From Yamagishiella unicocca (Eukaryota > Chlorophyta > Chlorophyceae > Chlamydomonadales > Volvocaceae): a DNA stretch of 64,000 nt. Positions 11,313 to 23,252 of the stretch are shown one piece after another; within the stretch, counting starts at the first letter, position 1; each line of letters starts with the position of its first letter. The notes beneath the pieces are model-generated. The model ran no database searches. It was not told the DNA's origin and worked only from the letters and a program-made list of their open reading frames with translations. The translations under genes were made by a program, and so were the position numbers. The DNA is taken from contig BDSL01000195.1 of assembly GCA_003116995.1 (NCBI GenBank), positions 1-64,000 on the forward strand. The letters run 5' to 3'.

Positions 11313-13538
11313 ATGGCTCTTCGAAATATGTGGCTGCTGCCCAAGACGATTCTTTGCACACTGTTGGTCTTAAAATTGATTGCCATGTCAGTCCTGGTGG
11401 CTTCGGGTGAGTCAATTCGGGACACCAAAGCCAGAACCTCCACAAAGGGCCCCAAAACGCTGCCCGATCATCATATTGCTGACAAAAGATTGACTGTGGC
11501 CTCAAGCCTTTATACGACATGCTGGCAGAAGTAACTGTGACAATATTGTATTATTTTCATCTCAGGACCGACGTCCGCAGAGGAAGCATCTCAACCTGAC
11601 ACGTCTGATTTGGTTCGGCGTCTTCAAATGCTGTCATTGGAGCCTTCAGCAGCCCGGCGGCGACATCCACAGCCACGTCCTCTTCCTCAGCCACCAGCGC
11701 CCCCGTCAGCTCCGAAACCTAGCCCACCACCAACCAAGCTGCGTCGTCCTCGGTTACCTCCACGGCTCCCTCCTCCACCAGAGCCGAAACCTGCCCGGCC
11801 TGCACCCAAAGACGCATGCGTCAGCTGTGACGATGTTCCATACACGTTTGGCTTCAATTCCTATGGACGCTTCAGTTCCCAGCTATGCGTGCAGTTCAGC
11901 AGCACCGTGGCCGCATCAACGCCGCCTTCCAATACCAGCTGCATGCTCGAAGACGCGACTGCGCTCGTCATTCTTGCAAGTGAGGAACTGCAGCCAGCAA
12001 GAAGAGGGGAGCGTCCGCGTTGCGGTAATTAGAAAACCGCTTACGTACGGTTCGTTGTATGTAGTGGTTGGGTTTCAGTCCAGCGGAATGTATGGAGTTT
12101 TGGTAGGACAGGGTTGGTTATGGGTAAGGGTCCGCTGGAACTGCTGGGGTCGGTACGAGTCGATAGTGGGCTCACGTGAGGATTTGGAGAGGCAGATCGA
12201 CCAGCCCGACCGTGTCTACCGCCGGCTATACAAGGTGAAAGCGGCTATAGAAGTAGAGCTACTAGCAAGGCAGAAGAAGGAATGCTCCTAACCAAATCGT
12301 GGATAAAGCAGTGGCCAGCACAAAAGAACCGACCTGAGATACCGAGGGAAAGGGAACGTCGCTCGGATACTTAAATAGCTACACGTACACGTACCCGGGG
12401 CCTGCGGACAGTAGGGACACACGCACACGTAGCGACGTGTTTTAGCCATGTGGGCATGGAAATGGCCCGGGTAAAGGCCACGAAAATAAAGGAGAGGAAA
12501 AGGAGTACTAGTACCTACGGTGTAGGTCACTAGCTTGTAACGGTTACAGTGGGTTCCAGACCAGGAGGTAGAACCAGGTAGTGTGTTCCCATCCCCGGCT
12601 TTGATGAAGAGATCTGACTGGTGGAACCTCCTGCTGACCGCGTGCTCTGCGGTCATATGATCACTGTCGTTAAGCTGTTGGCAAACTCACATCGCAAGCT
12701 CTGGTGCGTAGGCAGGTAGGGCGGCAGGCAGGCGGGTAGTCATGCCCTTAGGGTCAAGGAGACCAGCAGTCTCCACCTCCTCACGCACATGTTGCGTTTC
12801 CAATCACCCATCCAACTATGTGTGCGCTGGACTTGCGGGCATGAGCCGATGTGTTTACTTGCCGATGCTGCTGCAGAAGCGCCAGCGCCGGGGAGCTTGA
12901 TGGTGCAAGTCAATGGCGGCATGGCCCGCGCGCCTGAAAGCGAGCACCGTGTAAACCAAGCCAACCGTAAAGGCGATTACAGTGGCTATGGCTTCTTGTG
13001 GCGAATACCTTTACGAACCAAGGCATCCAAAGTCAGGGTATGCTTTTCGAACTATGGCAGTTTAGGGGTGCCTGGTGGCATGGTCAGCAATTGGACATTG
13101 CGGCTCGTTGACGATAACTACTTTGCTTGGTTCGCTGGTATTGTTCCGTACTACCTGGCCTCTCCGAAAGGCACGTGCTGCCCTACATGCAGCTTCACAG
13201 TATATCAGGCTGAGTACAGGGGACCGTCTACACCGAGTAGGCCTATTGGACCGCCAAGTGTGCCGCCGTTGGAGCCCAGTTTATTTCTGCCGACACCGCC
13301 GTCAGCGCCCCCCCCTCCTCTACCCCTTGCTCCTAGTGTCAGCAGTATCTACGACACTTGCTACCGTACAGTGTCCGGCAACGATTGTTTCACAGCCGCG
13401 ACGCTCCAGTGCAAGGTCCCCCGGGCTAATGTAACCCAGTTCGCGAAGAAGAATCCAAAGGGCTGCATCCGCTGCAACAGCCCGTCCAAGGACATGTGGT
13501 GTGGGACGGGAAGGAAGGACTATTGCTGCACGTATTAG
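11313..13538 (+). CDS. Pherophorin-like secreted cell-wall protein
   Basis: Three exons, 11313-11406, 11566-11979 and 12877-13538, encode 389 residues; both introns are phase 1. Residues 1-31 are a signal peptide (hydrophobic core TILCTLLVLKLIAMSVLVAS, donor GG|GTGAGT). Residues about 60-113 are Pro-rich (PPPTKLRRPRLPPRLPPPPE). A Cys-bearing region follows from 116 (CVSCDDVPYTFGF, then CVQF...CML). After the second junction come VQVNGG, KVRVCFSNYG and GTCCPTC (Cys270-271). The VNG...C...CCPTC order is what pherophorin domains show. A second Pro linker (about 287-323) leads to a Cys-rich tail, 330-389, ending DYCCTY. Pherophorins are extracellular-matrix glycoproteins of volvocine algae. The 897-bp second intron could hide another exon. 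Splicing to an earlier acceptor near 12770 would change residues around 170. Confidence 0.65.
12536..12575 (-). repeat. 45-bp dispersed element, reverse orientation
   Basis: This is a reverse-complement copy of the element at 2701-2745, reading TGTAACGGTTACAGTGGG then TTCCAGACCAGGAGGTAGAA. It lies in intron 2 of the pherophorin-like gene. Confidence 0.55.
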
Positions 13539-13800
13539 CGGCGGCGGCCATCTCCCTCACCCTTGTGCTTGCACTCGACGACAGGTTTATCGAGCCTTGC
13601 GCGGCCACATGCGGCTACTTGTTGAGCTTATTTTTAAATCTTTGCGAAGCAAGGAGACGCGGGCACGCACCGTTGCATCGTGCAGGTTAATTGCTTAGCT
13701 TTAGCGTGCCTTCTTCCTATGCGTTAGGGGCCCATGTGACCCCCGTGGAGGTGGGCGGAGCGGTTCACGGCCTGCTGCGTGGTAAGGAATCCACGGCGGA

Positions 13801-15095
13801 AGGCCAGACCTAGTGGGACTGAGGGCTTCCACCGTGAGTTGGTTTTATGGCTTTGCGACTTGATTTCATAGCCTTGTGAGTCCGTTTTAAGTTGGTTCCA
13901 TGGCTTCGGTGCCGTCGGCCGGGAGGCCGTCGATCAGAAGCCAAGCACCACATCTGGCTTCTCGCTGGCGTCACAGTGTGCAGGTGGATGGTTTTGCGTT
14001 CGATAGCTGCCTTAACCGGCCAGGAAGCTAGGGCTTTTTACACTTGGAACTGCTAGCTGTTAATGTTGTTGTAACGGTTACCGTTACCCCCAGGGGGCCC
14101 CAGCAGTCCAGCCAGGATTGATCACCTGGCCCCGGCGGTCGCTCGGTCCTTACTTGCAGAAAGGAGTAAAACCCGAGATCTGGCACTAAATGACAGGAAC
14201 AGCACTCCACCTGACACTGCCGCCGTCCGAGTGCAGCATTATGACGGCCGAGTGCCGGCCTGGCCTCGCAGCCCTTCCAGGCCCTTGGCAGCTTGCGGCC
14301 GGTGGCCGTGGGGCCGGTGGCCATGCAAATATGTAGGCTGGGGGTGCGGTTGCGACTGCCTCGCGCGAATTGTCACGAAGCCGTGCACAATGACACGATG
14401 GCTCTACCTTTTAAGGTCTGGAGACCACTGTAACAATTACAACAACTTGCGCTAAGCCTCGGCCATGTTGGCAACGTTTGTAGCGACTGTCTAGAGGCGC
14501 GGTACGCCTGGGTACAGCATGGCTCATGCCGGGTCGGTTGTCGCACCCCAACAGTCAACAAGAAGAAAGGGACTGGCCCCTTGCGGACCATCATTTAAGG
14601 TTTTGAGGGAGTTTGAGGCTTTGTGGGCTCCCATGTAAACGAGTCTGGCGGATCGGGGCGGCGGCGTGGCCGACGAGGCAACGGCGCCTGCTTGCCGCAT
14701 CTCGAGGCGCCAAACGCTAGGTGTTTGGCATGGAGGCGTGAAGAGTCACTGCACATCCAATCCTAGATCTGAGGATCCCTGCATGCAACGGAAACCGACT
14801 GAAGTGGGTAAGACGTGTAAATCTTGCCACTTGCGGACGCATAATCAGGAAAGCGAGTGACTCGTGATCGCAACGCAGTGCAAAAAGGGACGAAGTAGGC
14901 AGGTAGCGGGCCGACCTGCGCCAACCACTTTCGTCGCTCTAATTGCCGTAGATAGCATTTGCTGAAGAGTACACGATAAAAACAATTCTCTTGGAACTGC
15001 TTTCGACGTGTAGCCAGTGTATGATCCTGCTTGCCCGTGTAGAGTGTTGACCACATTGTAACTCCAAATGTGTTATCGTCAGTCACTCCTTAGCG
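13801..15095. repeat. Direct repeat B flanking the pherophorin-like gene
   Basis: This is the second copy of the segment at 9953-11178. It is longer because of several insertions, including the 45-bp element at 14399-14446. Nothing that looks coding is conserved between A and B. The first part of B probably contains the 3' UTR of the pherophorin-like gene; a TGTAA (the usual algal poly(A) signal) occurs near 14070. Confidence 0.8.
14399..14446 (+). repeat. 45-bp dispersed element, insertion in repeat B
   Basis: It reads CTCTACCTTTTAAGGTCTGG ... AACAATTACAACAACTT. Repeat A at the same place (about 10527) runs directly from TGACAC to GCTAAGCC, giving an empty site. Its close match to 2701-2745 shows that the same short unit inserted at two unrelated loci. 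Confidence 0.7.
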
Positions 15096-15340
15096 TTTAC
15101 TCACGGTTGCATGTTACGAGGAAGGGCTTGCAGCAATCCCGGGTTTGCATTTGAGCTGGACGTCCATTTAGAGGCAAGGGTAGTTACGAGGTGAGGATGA
15201 GGGGTGTCATAACCACCTTCGGCCACAAACGCATGCCAGTCTAGTGCCGTGGAAACTAATGCACACAATGGCCGAAAGCAAAGGAGGACAAAAAAACAGA
15301 CCAAACTGGGTCGCTGTCACCTCCAAACTTTCTAATTGTA

Positions 15341-15379
15341 GTAACAGTTACAATGGGTTCCAGACCAGAAGGTAGAACC
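15341..15379 (-). repeat. 45-bp dispersed element, reverse orientation
   Basis: This copy, GTAACAGTTACAATGGGTTC then CAGACCAGAAGGTAGAACC, is the reverse complement of the copies at 2701 and 14399. It lies about 240 bp beyond the end of repeat B. Confidence 0.55.
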
Positions 15380-15912
15380 ATTAGGCCTTAAGTATTATGG
15401 CCTCACATGTAAGGCGCCACTCGTGCTTCCGCCTCGTGTCTTTTATTGCACGAGCCGTAATTCCTACCGTCGCAACGGCACACCGTCTGCTTCCAAACGC
15501 GCTCACCCAACCCCCCACCCTACGCGATCCTCCAATCCCAAGGGCCAAGACCGGCCGCTGAGCCGCGGTGTAAACAGATGTACGGATGTGAGGCACGTAT
15601 CCCCTCCCCTCCCTGTAGCGCAACGCTGCTCGCGGCCAGTGTACGACACGGGCCCAGCCGCGTAGGATCCGGGTCGTGTCGTGCAGTCAAACGCCATCCT
15701 TGGCTGCGCGCTCGGCAAGCACCAGCAACTGCCGGCAACAACGATTCGCGGTCGACGGGACAAGTCACGGCGCAGTCCGGTGCTCGGGCGGCACAAGAAG
15801 CAACGCATCGACATAGCGGTAGCTCTGATATCGATGTCGCCGCAGCGGTCAAGACCGAAGCGATGATCGACACCAGCCCCGTTCCTCGCCCCGGGACATC
15901 TGGGCATCACCA

Positions 15913-16040
15913 CGTCCAGCCAGCCAGCCAGCCAGCCAGCCATCAAACCAACCAGCCAGCCAGCCATCAGACCAACCAGCGAGCCAGCCAGCCAGCCATT
16001 AAACCAACCAGCCAGCCAGCCATCAAACCAGCCATCCGAC
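15913..16040. repeat. CCAG/CCAT-rich short tandem repeat
   Basis: Runs of CAGC and CAAACCAACCAGCCAGC units form an imperfect compound microsatellite. It lies just downstream (minus strand) of the MYND gene stop codon, so probably in that gene's 3' UTR. The rest of 15100-16094 shows no gene. Confidence 0.9.
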
Positions 16041-16094
16041 CAGCGGTTCCAACCTTGAAACCACCCTTGCTCATCCCTTGCTCATCCCTGGCTA

Positions 16095-16625
16095 CTACGG
16101 TGGCGCAGCCGCACCCGGCGGCACAGCGCGCCCGCACTCCTCCTTGTGCCCCGCCCTCCAGTGCGCCAGCTGGCAGTCGCCGCTGCAGTAGTACACCGCC
16201 TTGCAGCGCGAGCACCTCTTGGGCACCAAGGCCGTCTCGCCCGGCCCCTCCAGGTTGTTGCAGGAGGACAGGCCGCAGCGGCGGATCCCAGCCGCCGCCG
16301 CCTGCCGCAGCACCTCGTGGGGCGATGGCGCGATCGGCAGAGTGTGCATGTCGTAGTTGACGGTAATCGACCTCACCACCTCCGCCAGGGCGGTCATGAA
16401 GGGGGCCCGCAGGTTGCCGTCAAGGGTGGTGGAGCCGGTGCCTGCGGCACCGGCACCGCTGTTTCCTCGCCGCGTGGCATCGGCCATAAGGCCCACGAGC
16501 ACCGCCCACAGGCCTCGGCGGTCGTTGCGGGTCAGCACGTCCTCGTCGATGAGGAGGCAGTCGGCGTTGGAGAGGCTGAGGCAGGCTAAAGCGGTCATGG
16601 CATGGATGTCGGAATCTCCAATGGT

Positions 16626-16666
<41 letters not shown>

Positions 16667-19600
16667 TGCGCGATTTGGCCTTGGTCTTCTTCGTCGGCTG
16701 GGCCGGGCTGGCGACCACCACGACGCGGTCACCGACGTCATCTGGCAGGGCCACGGCGAGCATCTCCAGCACGTCAAGAGCGAGGAGCGCCAGGGAGGGG
16801 AACCTGGCAGGCGACCTGTCCTTGCCGGGAAACGCCAGGCCCAACCACAGTACGACGTGCACCTCATCCAGTAGGAACCTTCGCCACGACAAGAAGGCCA
16901 TCTCGGCGACCCTCACACGGTTGTCCCCACTGCTGCCACCGCCACCGCCACCGCTACCCTCCCCACTGCTGCGCCCCGCCGCGGCGGCGCCGCCGGCGCC
17001 CTGCTGACCACGCCTCGGCGCCGCCGCGTGCGCCTCGACCCGCGCCTCCTCCATTCGCCTCCCTGCCAGCAGGCACTGCTGCGTCATCGCCAGCACCCAG
17101 TGCCCGACCGCATGGGCCAACTCCCCCGACCACCACCACCCCGTCGGCGCAATCTGGGTGGCCACGGGCAGCCACTGCGTCCCGGCGTACATGGCCATCA
17201 TCAACTGCTGCTCCGAAGCCGGCGAGCCGGCGGCAGGCCTGCCGCCCGCCCGCTCGATCCAATCCAGGCACACGTGCACCGTCTCATTCGGCTCCAGCGC
17301 GTCATTGAGCGGCAGCAGGCTTTCGGCTGCTGTTGCCGCAGACGACGAGGAGGGCCTGGAGGCGCTGCCGGCCCGGCGACCCGCGGCTCGGCTGCTGCTG
17401 CTGCTCGCGGCTGACCGGTTGCCGGTCTGTGACCTCGGCAGCGGAGCGGGAGGCGGAGACATCGCGGCCGCCACCTGCTCCATAAGGCCCATCAGGTAGG
17501 AGATCCACTGCCCCGCGATTGCCGTCTTCGGATCGATGCGCTCCATTCCGGGCAGGGCCGGCAGAGGGCCCTGCGCGCCCTCAGCGATGAACGCGATCGC
17601 CAGCTTGCGGATGGTCGCGATGAGCGACGCCACCTCCTTCACCGGCCCATGGGCCAGCACCGCCGGCCACACGGCGGAGTACCGCAGCAACGAGGTCACG
17701 AGGGTGATACACGCCGTCGGCCCCTCGTTCGTGTCGTACGACCGTCGCATCTGTTCCTCCAGGGAGGGCAAGAGGCCGCCCTCCAACGCGCAGCAGAGGC
17801 TGAAGGAGCATCCGTGCAAATCTGCGCATGCAGCGGCGAGGGCAAGGGCACCGGTGGGCGACGGAAACCGTAGCTGCCTTGTTGTAGTGTTGTAAGAAGC
17901 CAGGCCCTCGCGGCCGGCAGTCTGCTGCCTGAGCACGCAACCCACACGGAATGATACCAGCAAGCGACCCCGAACGAGTCAAAAAAAAGACAATCAACAA
18001 TTCCACTGTGTATCACATACAATAAGATAGAGTCCGATCCTCACTGCGAAGTGAGAAAATCCGTCTCCGACTAGGTGCCTATTGGGGGTCTGGAAGAGAA
18101 TCCGCGAATCCACGGCCGACAAACCGAGGTCCTTATTGGGGGGGCTTTCGGTCCTCTTTACCTCTCGTGTGCCAAACACGGGTGCTTGAACACTACCCGC
18201 CGATGCCACCTCTCGAAATTGCGTGAATTGCAGGCCAGCCCCATGCAGGCCAGCCCTCGCTCCCATCCTGCCGCTCCATGCCGCCCCCCAACCCACAGCA
18301 AGCCACCGCCGTCGCCGCACTCACCATCATCCGCGCCCGCGCCCGCCACGCCACCCCCCTGATGTTGCGGCTGTTGCGGCTGTTGCTGTGCTGGCTCCGT
18401 GGCCGTCGCCAGTTCCTGCTGTAGCAGCGTGCAGGTGGTCCGCACGAAGGTGTGGAAGAGCGGTATGTCGGACGGGGTGATGACCGCCAACACGCGAGTC
18501 ATGCTTCGCCACAGACTCGGCAGCCGCGACCTGGAGTGTCGCGGCTCTAGCTCCGCGATCAACCTCACCAGCAGTCGCGCCATGTTGACGACCTCCTTAT
18601 ACTCCAGGCTGCCGGCAAGATACGGTCCGGACGCGCGCTGCGCGATGCACCAAAACGCCTCGTGCGCCAATTCAAACACATTCACGGCACTGTACGGCAT
18701 GCTTGGCGGCAGCGACATCGTCGCCGCCGCCGCTGGTGGCCACGGGTGCAGCAGGCCGGGCCGCGGCTGCGGCGGCCGCGGACCCGAAACAGTGACCTGC
18801 GGGCGGAGCGCGGCCGGGCGCGCCGGCACACCAACGGCTTGAGCGTCAGTGGATCGGCAACAAGCGTGTACGATGTACGACATTCGTACGGCATTCACTT
18901 TGCCCGAGCGGGCGCACCGCACCACACCCCGTGCGCGCGCCTTGGAGGGGAGCAGGGCGAGGACCGGGCCCGCTGTGCCGCCGCCTGGCTGTCGTACTGT
19001 ACGCAAATCGGAGCGACGGAAAAAAACCCTGACTGCCGTACTGCCGTACCACCTTGCGACGCGCCCCGGCGCTTGTGGGTGACGTCCGTACTTGCTTGTA
19101 CGACGGCCCCCACCTACCTGCCATACGGTGGTGCACAAGTCCATGTGCTTCAACAGGTAGGCTGGCTCCACGGCGTTGTTCCACAGGCCTTGCATCTGCA
19201 GCGGCGCCGGCAACAGGAGCGTCGCTGGCAGGCCCTGTAAAGTCCCGACGCCGCCAGTGAAGCGCAGCCGGGCTTCCACCAGCTCCCGACCTAGCCAGAA
19301 CTGCGTCATTCAGCGGCAAGGGGGCAGTGAGGGGACTTTCGCTGGATTGGGGGGGGGGGTAAAGCAACACATATAATAGGGCACTGCAGTGAAGATAGCG
19401 TCAGATGTTGAAGAGGTCTAGTTGCAGGTCTAGGTCGAGCTCTAGGGCACGATCGAAAGGTCGAGGTCGAGGTCGGAGTTGGGGAGGAGTTGATGGCGGG
19501 GCTGCGCGGCGGAGGCAGCTGCACAGCACAGAGCATGTGGCTAGCCCACCATACGGCATGGTACGGCATGGTACGGCGCCTCGGCGCTAGCGTGTCGGGG

Positions 19601-20622
19601 CCCGTTGGGCGCCCCCCAGCCCCACCCCGTAACTTTGACCGCAGTCCTGTCGGTCAACGTACTTGTATGCAGGTGCCGGAAAGCAGCTCTCGCAGCATGG
19701 GCAAAGTGGCGCGTACAGCTGGGTCCGCGCTACGTTCCGCGGTGGCAAGAGGTCGGGGACAGAGGGAGAGAATGGGCTGGGACAGGTGGGGATCCACGGT
19801 GCGATACACGACCTGAGCCAAGTGGCCGCGTGCATCACCCAGCCGGTCGCGCAGGAAGAGGACCTGGGGAGTCCCAGCTGCCACAGCCGCCTGCGCGGAG
19901 GCCTGAAGCCGCAGCAGGGCTCGAGCGCTGTGCTCCAGAACCGAATTCGCCAATAAAGCCCTGATCCATCTTCCATACAGCCCCGCATTGAAACGTGCGG
20001 TACCGGTATCGTGTTGTTTTAGGAAGAAACTCAGCGGCTGGCCTTCGGTGATTGGTGCTCCGGTTGCAGCACGCCCAGAATGTGAGATGACCATAAGTAG
20101 AAACAGGTACATGGTAAGGTAGCGCTCCAGCTCGGCGTGCGGCAGATCGTAAATGCCCGCAAAAATAGCCGAGTAGCACGCAAACGTGTCGCTGTCTAGG
20201 ATTGCCAGAAGAAGGCCCTTGCTGTGTTTGCTTGGCGGGATCAGCACGTTCGATGCGGAGAGAAGCCAAGGCAGCGTCGACAGTAGAGATGCACACTTTC
20301 TTATCTGCAAGTCGCGTTCAAAGCTTTCTGGTCTGCGCAGTAAGGCAATCATATCCCGCAACGCCCAGCCATGGACAATCAAGGCGCTGAGCCAAAACCC
20401 AGGGCGCTGACGCTCCAGCTGCTCATCGAGGTCCGGCGTTTCGCAGAAATTGAACTTGTTGGCTATATGCGTAGCAACGGAACACAAGTCATCGACAAGC
20501 TCGCCCGGCACTTGCAATAGGGTTCCACCCGCGCGGCGGCCATGCTCTTCAGCACGGCCCATGAAGGCGCAGGCTTGCCGCACAAGTGTCCCTAACGCTG
20601 AGGCAGAGCACTGACGACGCAT
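16095..20622 (-). CDS. Large MYND-type zinc finger protein
   Basis: Four exons, 19663-20622, 19118-19300, 18325-18796 and 16095-17821, encode 1,113 residues. Donors are CAA|GTACGT, GGCAG|GTAGGT and GATG|GTGAGT. Acceptors are GACGCAG|TTC, CCGCAG|GTC and ATGCGCAG|AT. Phases (0, 0, 1) agree throughout. The only recognisable domain is at the very C-terminus, residues 1054-1101, a MYND-like finger: Cys1054, Cys1059, Cys1075, Cys1078, Cys1084, Cys1088, His1097, Cys1101, including KRCSRCKAVYYCSGDCQ. The rest is long, helical, Leu/Ala-rich sequence with low-complexity Ser, Gly and poly-Ala tracts (GCC repeat at about 16628-16670). MYND fingers bind proline-rich protein partners. Many such proteins with a long unlabelled body and a C-terminal MYND finger are known from Chlamydomonas-type algae. 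The start of exon 4 is the least certain junction, because other CAG acceptors lie upstream. Confidence 0.8.
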
Positions 20623-21705
20623 CCTTCCACTTCGTGTTCAAGCAGTGATACCGTGTGCTTAACTATTCGGCGTCAGCAAGCTTAGTAGTAGCGTAGTGAC
20701 AGCCCGCGAAGATGGTTGTTTTTTAACGCCCATGACTATTGTGAACAATGACAGCATTCCTTATGGCCGCCATGCTACTACTTGATAAAGTGCGGACCAC
20801 AGCGCGGGTCCGCACCAATATCACTGTCGCCACTGATGGCCATCGTACGCATGGACAATCCACGCAGGGACCGACCGTGGCCCACCAAAGTCCCTACTTT
20901 GCGCGGTGTGGATGCACGGCTGGCAGCCACCTAAAAGTGAATACCTTAGCACGGCAGGCGCGACAAACGGATGCATGCCAAGCCGTGATAACCGCGATGT
21001 CAAGCCTCATGCCTCCTTGCAAGCCCGGCTCCTTAGCACTGTGGTTCTGGCCCTTGGGACGGTGCTCGGGCTCTCGTGCCAGGCATTACACCTTTACACG
21101 CTGCGATGCATCTGCGATGGACGTGATGGATGGATCGATGGATGGTGCCGTACAGCCGCAGCACTTGTTAACCCCATCGCAGAGGCAGCCTCAGCCGCAC
21201 TTGCTGATGCCGTGACAGGCAACACCTGGCCACCATCCACATGCCTCCACCCGGCGGGCCAGGACGCTTGAGTCCTCTGCGGCCGCCGAAGTCTCCCCCT
21301 GCCACAGCACCGCGCACTTCCATCCCCCAACCCCCACATCCAATCCCCCTACCCCCACATCCAATCCCCCTACCCCCACATCCAATCCCCCAACCCCCAC
21401 ATCCAATCCCCCAAGCCAACCTACTAAGGCCAATACGTGGCGCGACCGCTGCCAACACAAGCGCCCAAGCACTCCAGCAAGGAGCCTCCCCCCCTCACCC
21501 TTCCCCCTTCCTCCCGAAGGCTATGCACAAGCTACACTTCCCATGTCGAGTTACCGGCTCTTTTATGTAACCCCCCTTCCTCCCGCCCACCGACCCGTTA
21601 CTTCTCCACTCTCTCTCCCGCTCCCCCCTGCCCCCATTTTTCTTCGCACACGGGTTTCCCTTGCAACCCCCCTGCGCTCCCACAATTCCACCCTCCATCC
21701 CGCGC
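20623..21705. other. Spacer between the MYND gene and the RSPH10B-like gene
   Basis: This holds the upstream region of the MYND gene (start at 20622) and the downstream region of the RSPH10B-like gene (stop at 21706). No coding exon is recognised. It includes GATGGATGGATCGATGG near 21126 and the minisatellite listed separately. Confidence 0.5.
21325..21418. repeat. 21-bp C-rich minisatellite, about 4 copies
   Basis: Repeats of CCCCCACATCCAATCCCCC with CTA or CAA between units. They lie in the 3' flank of the RSPH10B-like gene. It is superficially telomere-like in its C-runs but the unit is different. Confidence 0.85.
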
Positions 21706-23214
21706 CTACTCGTCCACATACATCTCCTCCGACAACACCCCCCCATCCGGCCCCTGATCCTGCTCGTCGTCTTGCCCCTGCCCAACACCGTCCCCCTCCC
21801 CAGTCGACCCGCGTTGCGGCTGCGACTCGCCATCTGATTGCTCCTCAGCCTCCTGCCCCTGCCCCTGGGCCTCCTCCGCCTCCGCCTCCGGCACCTGCGG
21901 CTCAGGCTCTGGCTCCGGCGGCTTCACGATGCCTAGCACGGCAGCTAGCCTCTCCGCCAGCGGCGCCTCCGAGTCTGCCCAGTCGCAGGCGACCCGCATC
22001 ACGCCCATCTCCCACTCCGCAAACGTCAGCGGCGTGTCCATGACGAACAGCAGCTCCTGCTCGTCCTCCGGAGCGAGTACGGCATTCCGGTAGCCGTTGC
22101 CGTCGTCGGTTGACTCCATGGTCATGCTGGGTGGCGAGGGGCCGAGGGCGGGGAGGCCGAGAAAAAACCCATTTACAACCGGGGGGAGGGGGGAAAGGCG
22201 GGGAAGCGGCATGATAAGAGGGGTGGAGCGGAGTGCGTTGGGATGGGATGGGGAACGGTTGGCGGTTGAGGCCGTCAAGCAGGCCTCCCGGGACATGGTC
22301 TTCACGCAGACCCCCTACTCACCGCTGTACGGGCCCGTACGCATTCCTGGTGACGTAATTCCAAAGCAGCTGCAGCAGCGCCTGCTTCATACTCAGCGGG
22401 TACCCCAGCCCTCCGCCCTCCGTCGCCGCCGCCGCCTCCAACGCCGCCGCCAGGGACCTGGCCGGCGCCGTCAAGCTATACACAGGGTTGACTGGGACTC
22501 CGGCAACGACGGCGGCGGCGCCGCGTGCCTCCGGCGCCGCCATCGCCGCCGCCACCTCCGCCTTGGACATCGGCGGTGGCGCGCCGGCGGCCTCCAGGAA
22601 TATCGCCGACGTACGACCCCGTACGAACATCAGCGCCGCCGACGCGGCTTCGACGGAGGTGTTGGGCGGCAGCACGGGCAGCGGCGCCGGCGGCGCCGGC
22701 GGCGTGGCCTTGGCCTTGTTGACCAGGTGCAGCAGGTGCTGAGTCAGCGTCTGGTGCAGGCGGCGCTCCAGGGAGGGGACGTGGTGGAAGCGTACGGCGG
22801 CGATGCGTACGACAGCCTCGCAGAAGGCGCGGAAGGTCAGGTCGGCGGTGGGCGAATGCGCGCCGCCGGGGATGTTCTCGTGGGCCAGGTAGCTCCAGAA
22901 CCGCCGCTGCTCGTACGACAGGTGGTCCAGGGAGTTGGGCGTCTCCTGCGGAAGGCGAAGCAGGGATGGTAGGTGGGGCGGTGACGTAGCGGTGCAGCGC
23001 GGGGACTACGGCTGGCGGAGGATGTGGGTGCGCCGAAAAGGTTGTTAGGGTTTGAACACTTTTATGTAGCCATAAACCCTTAAACCGGCCATAACTCCTA
23101 ACCCCCAGGGGAACCTTCCGAACCCGTTGTGCACTGGCTAATCCTTGGCCGTTATTGGCTGGGCGAAGCATCGCAGGCCGCTGCAGGCACGGTCTGCCAA
23201 CCGCACCAACGGCC

Positions 23215-23252
<38 letters not shown>

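Noticed and set aside
9953..15095. LTR retrotransposon with a 2.6-kb interior
   Set aside because: The repeats have no TG...CA ends, target duplication or primer site, and the interior encodes a pherophorin-like protein rather than gag-pol.
16146..17007. Plus-strand ORFs across the MYND gene
   Set aside because: They are shadow frames of GC-rich coding sequence; the minus-strand frame has the finger and consistent splicing.
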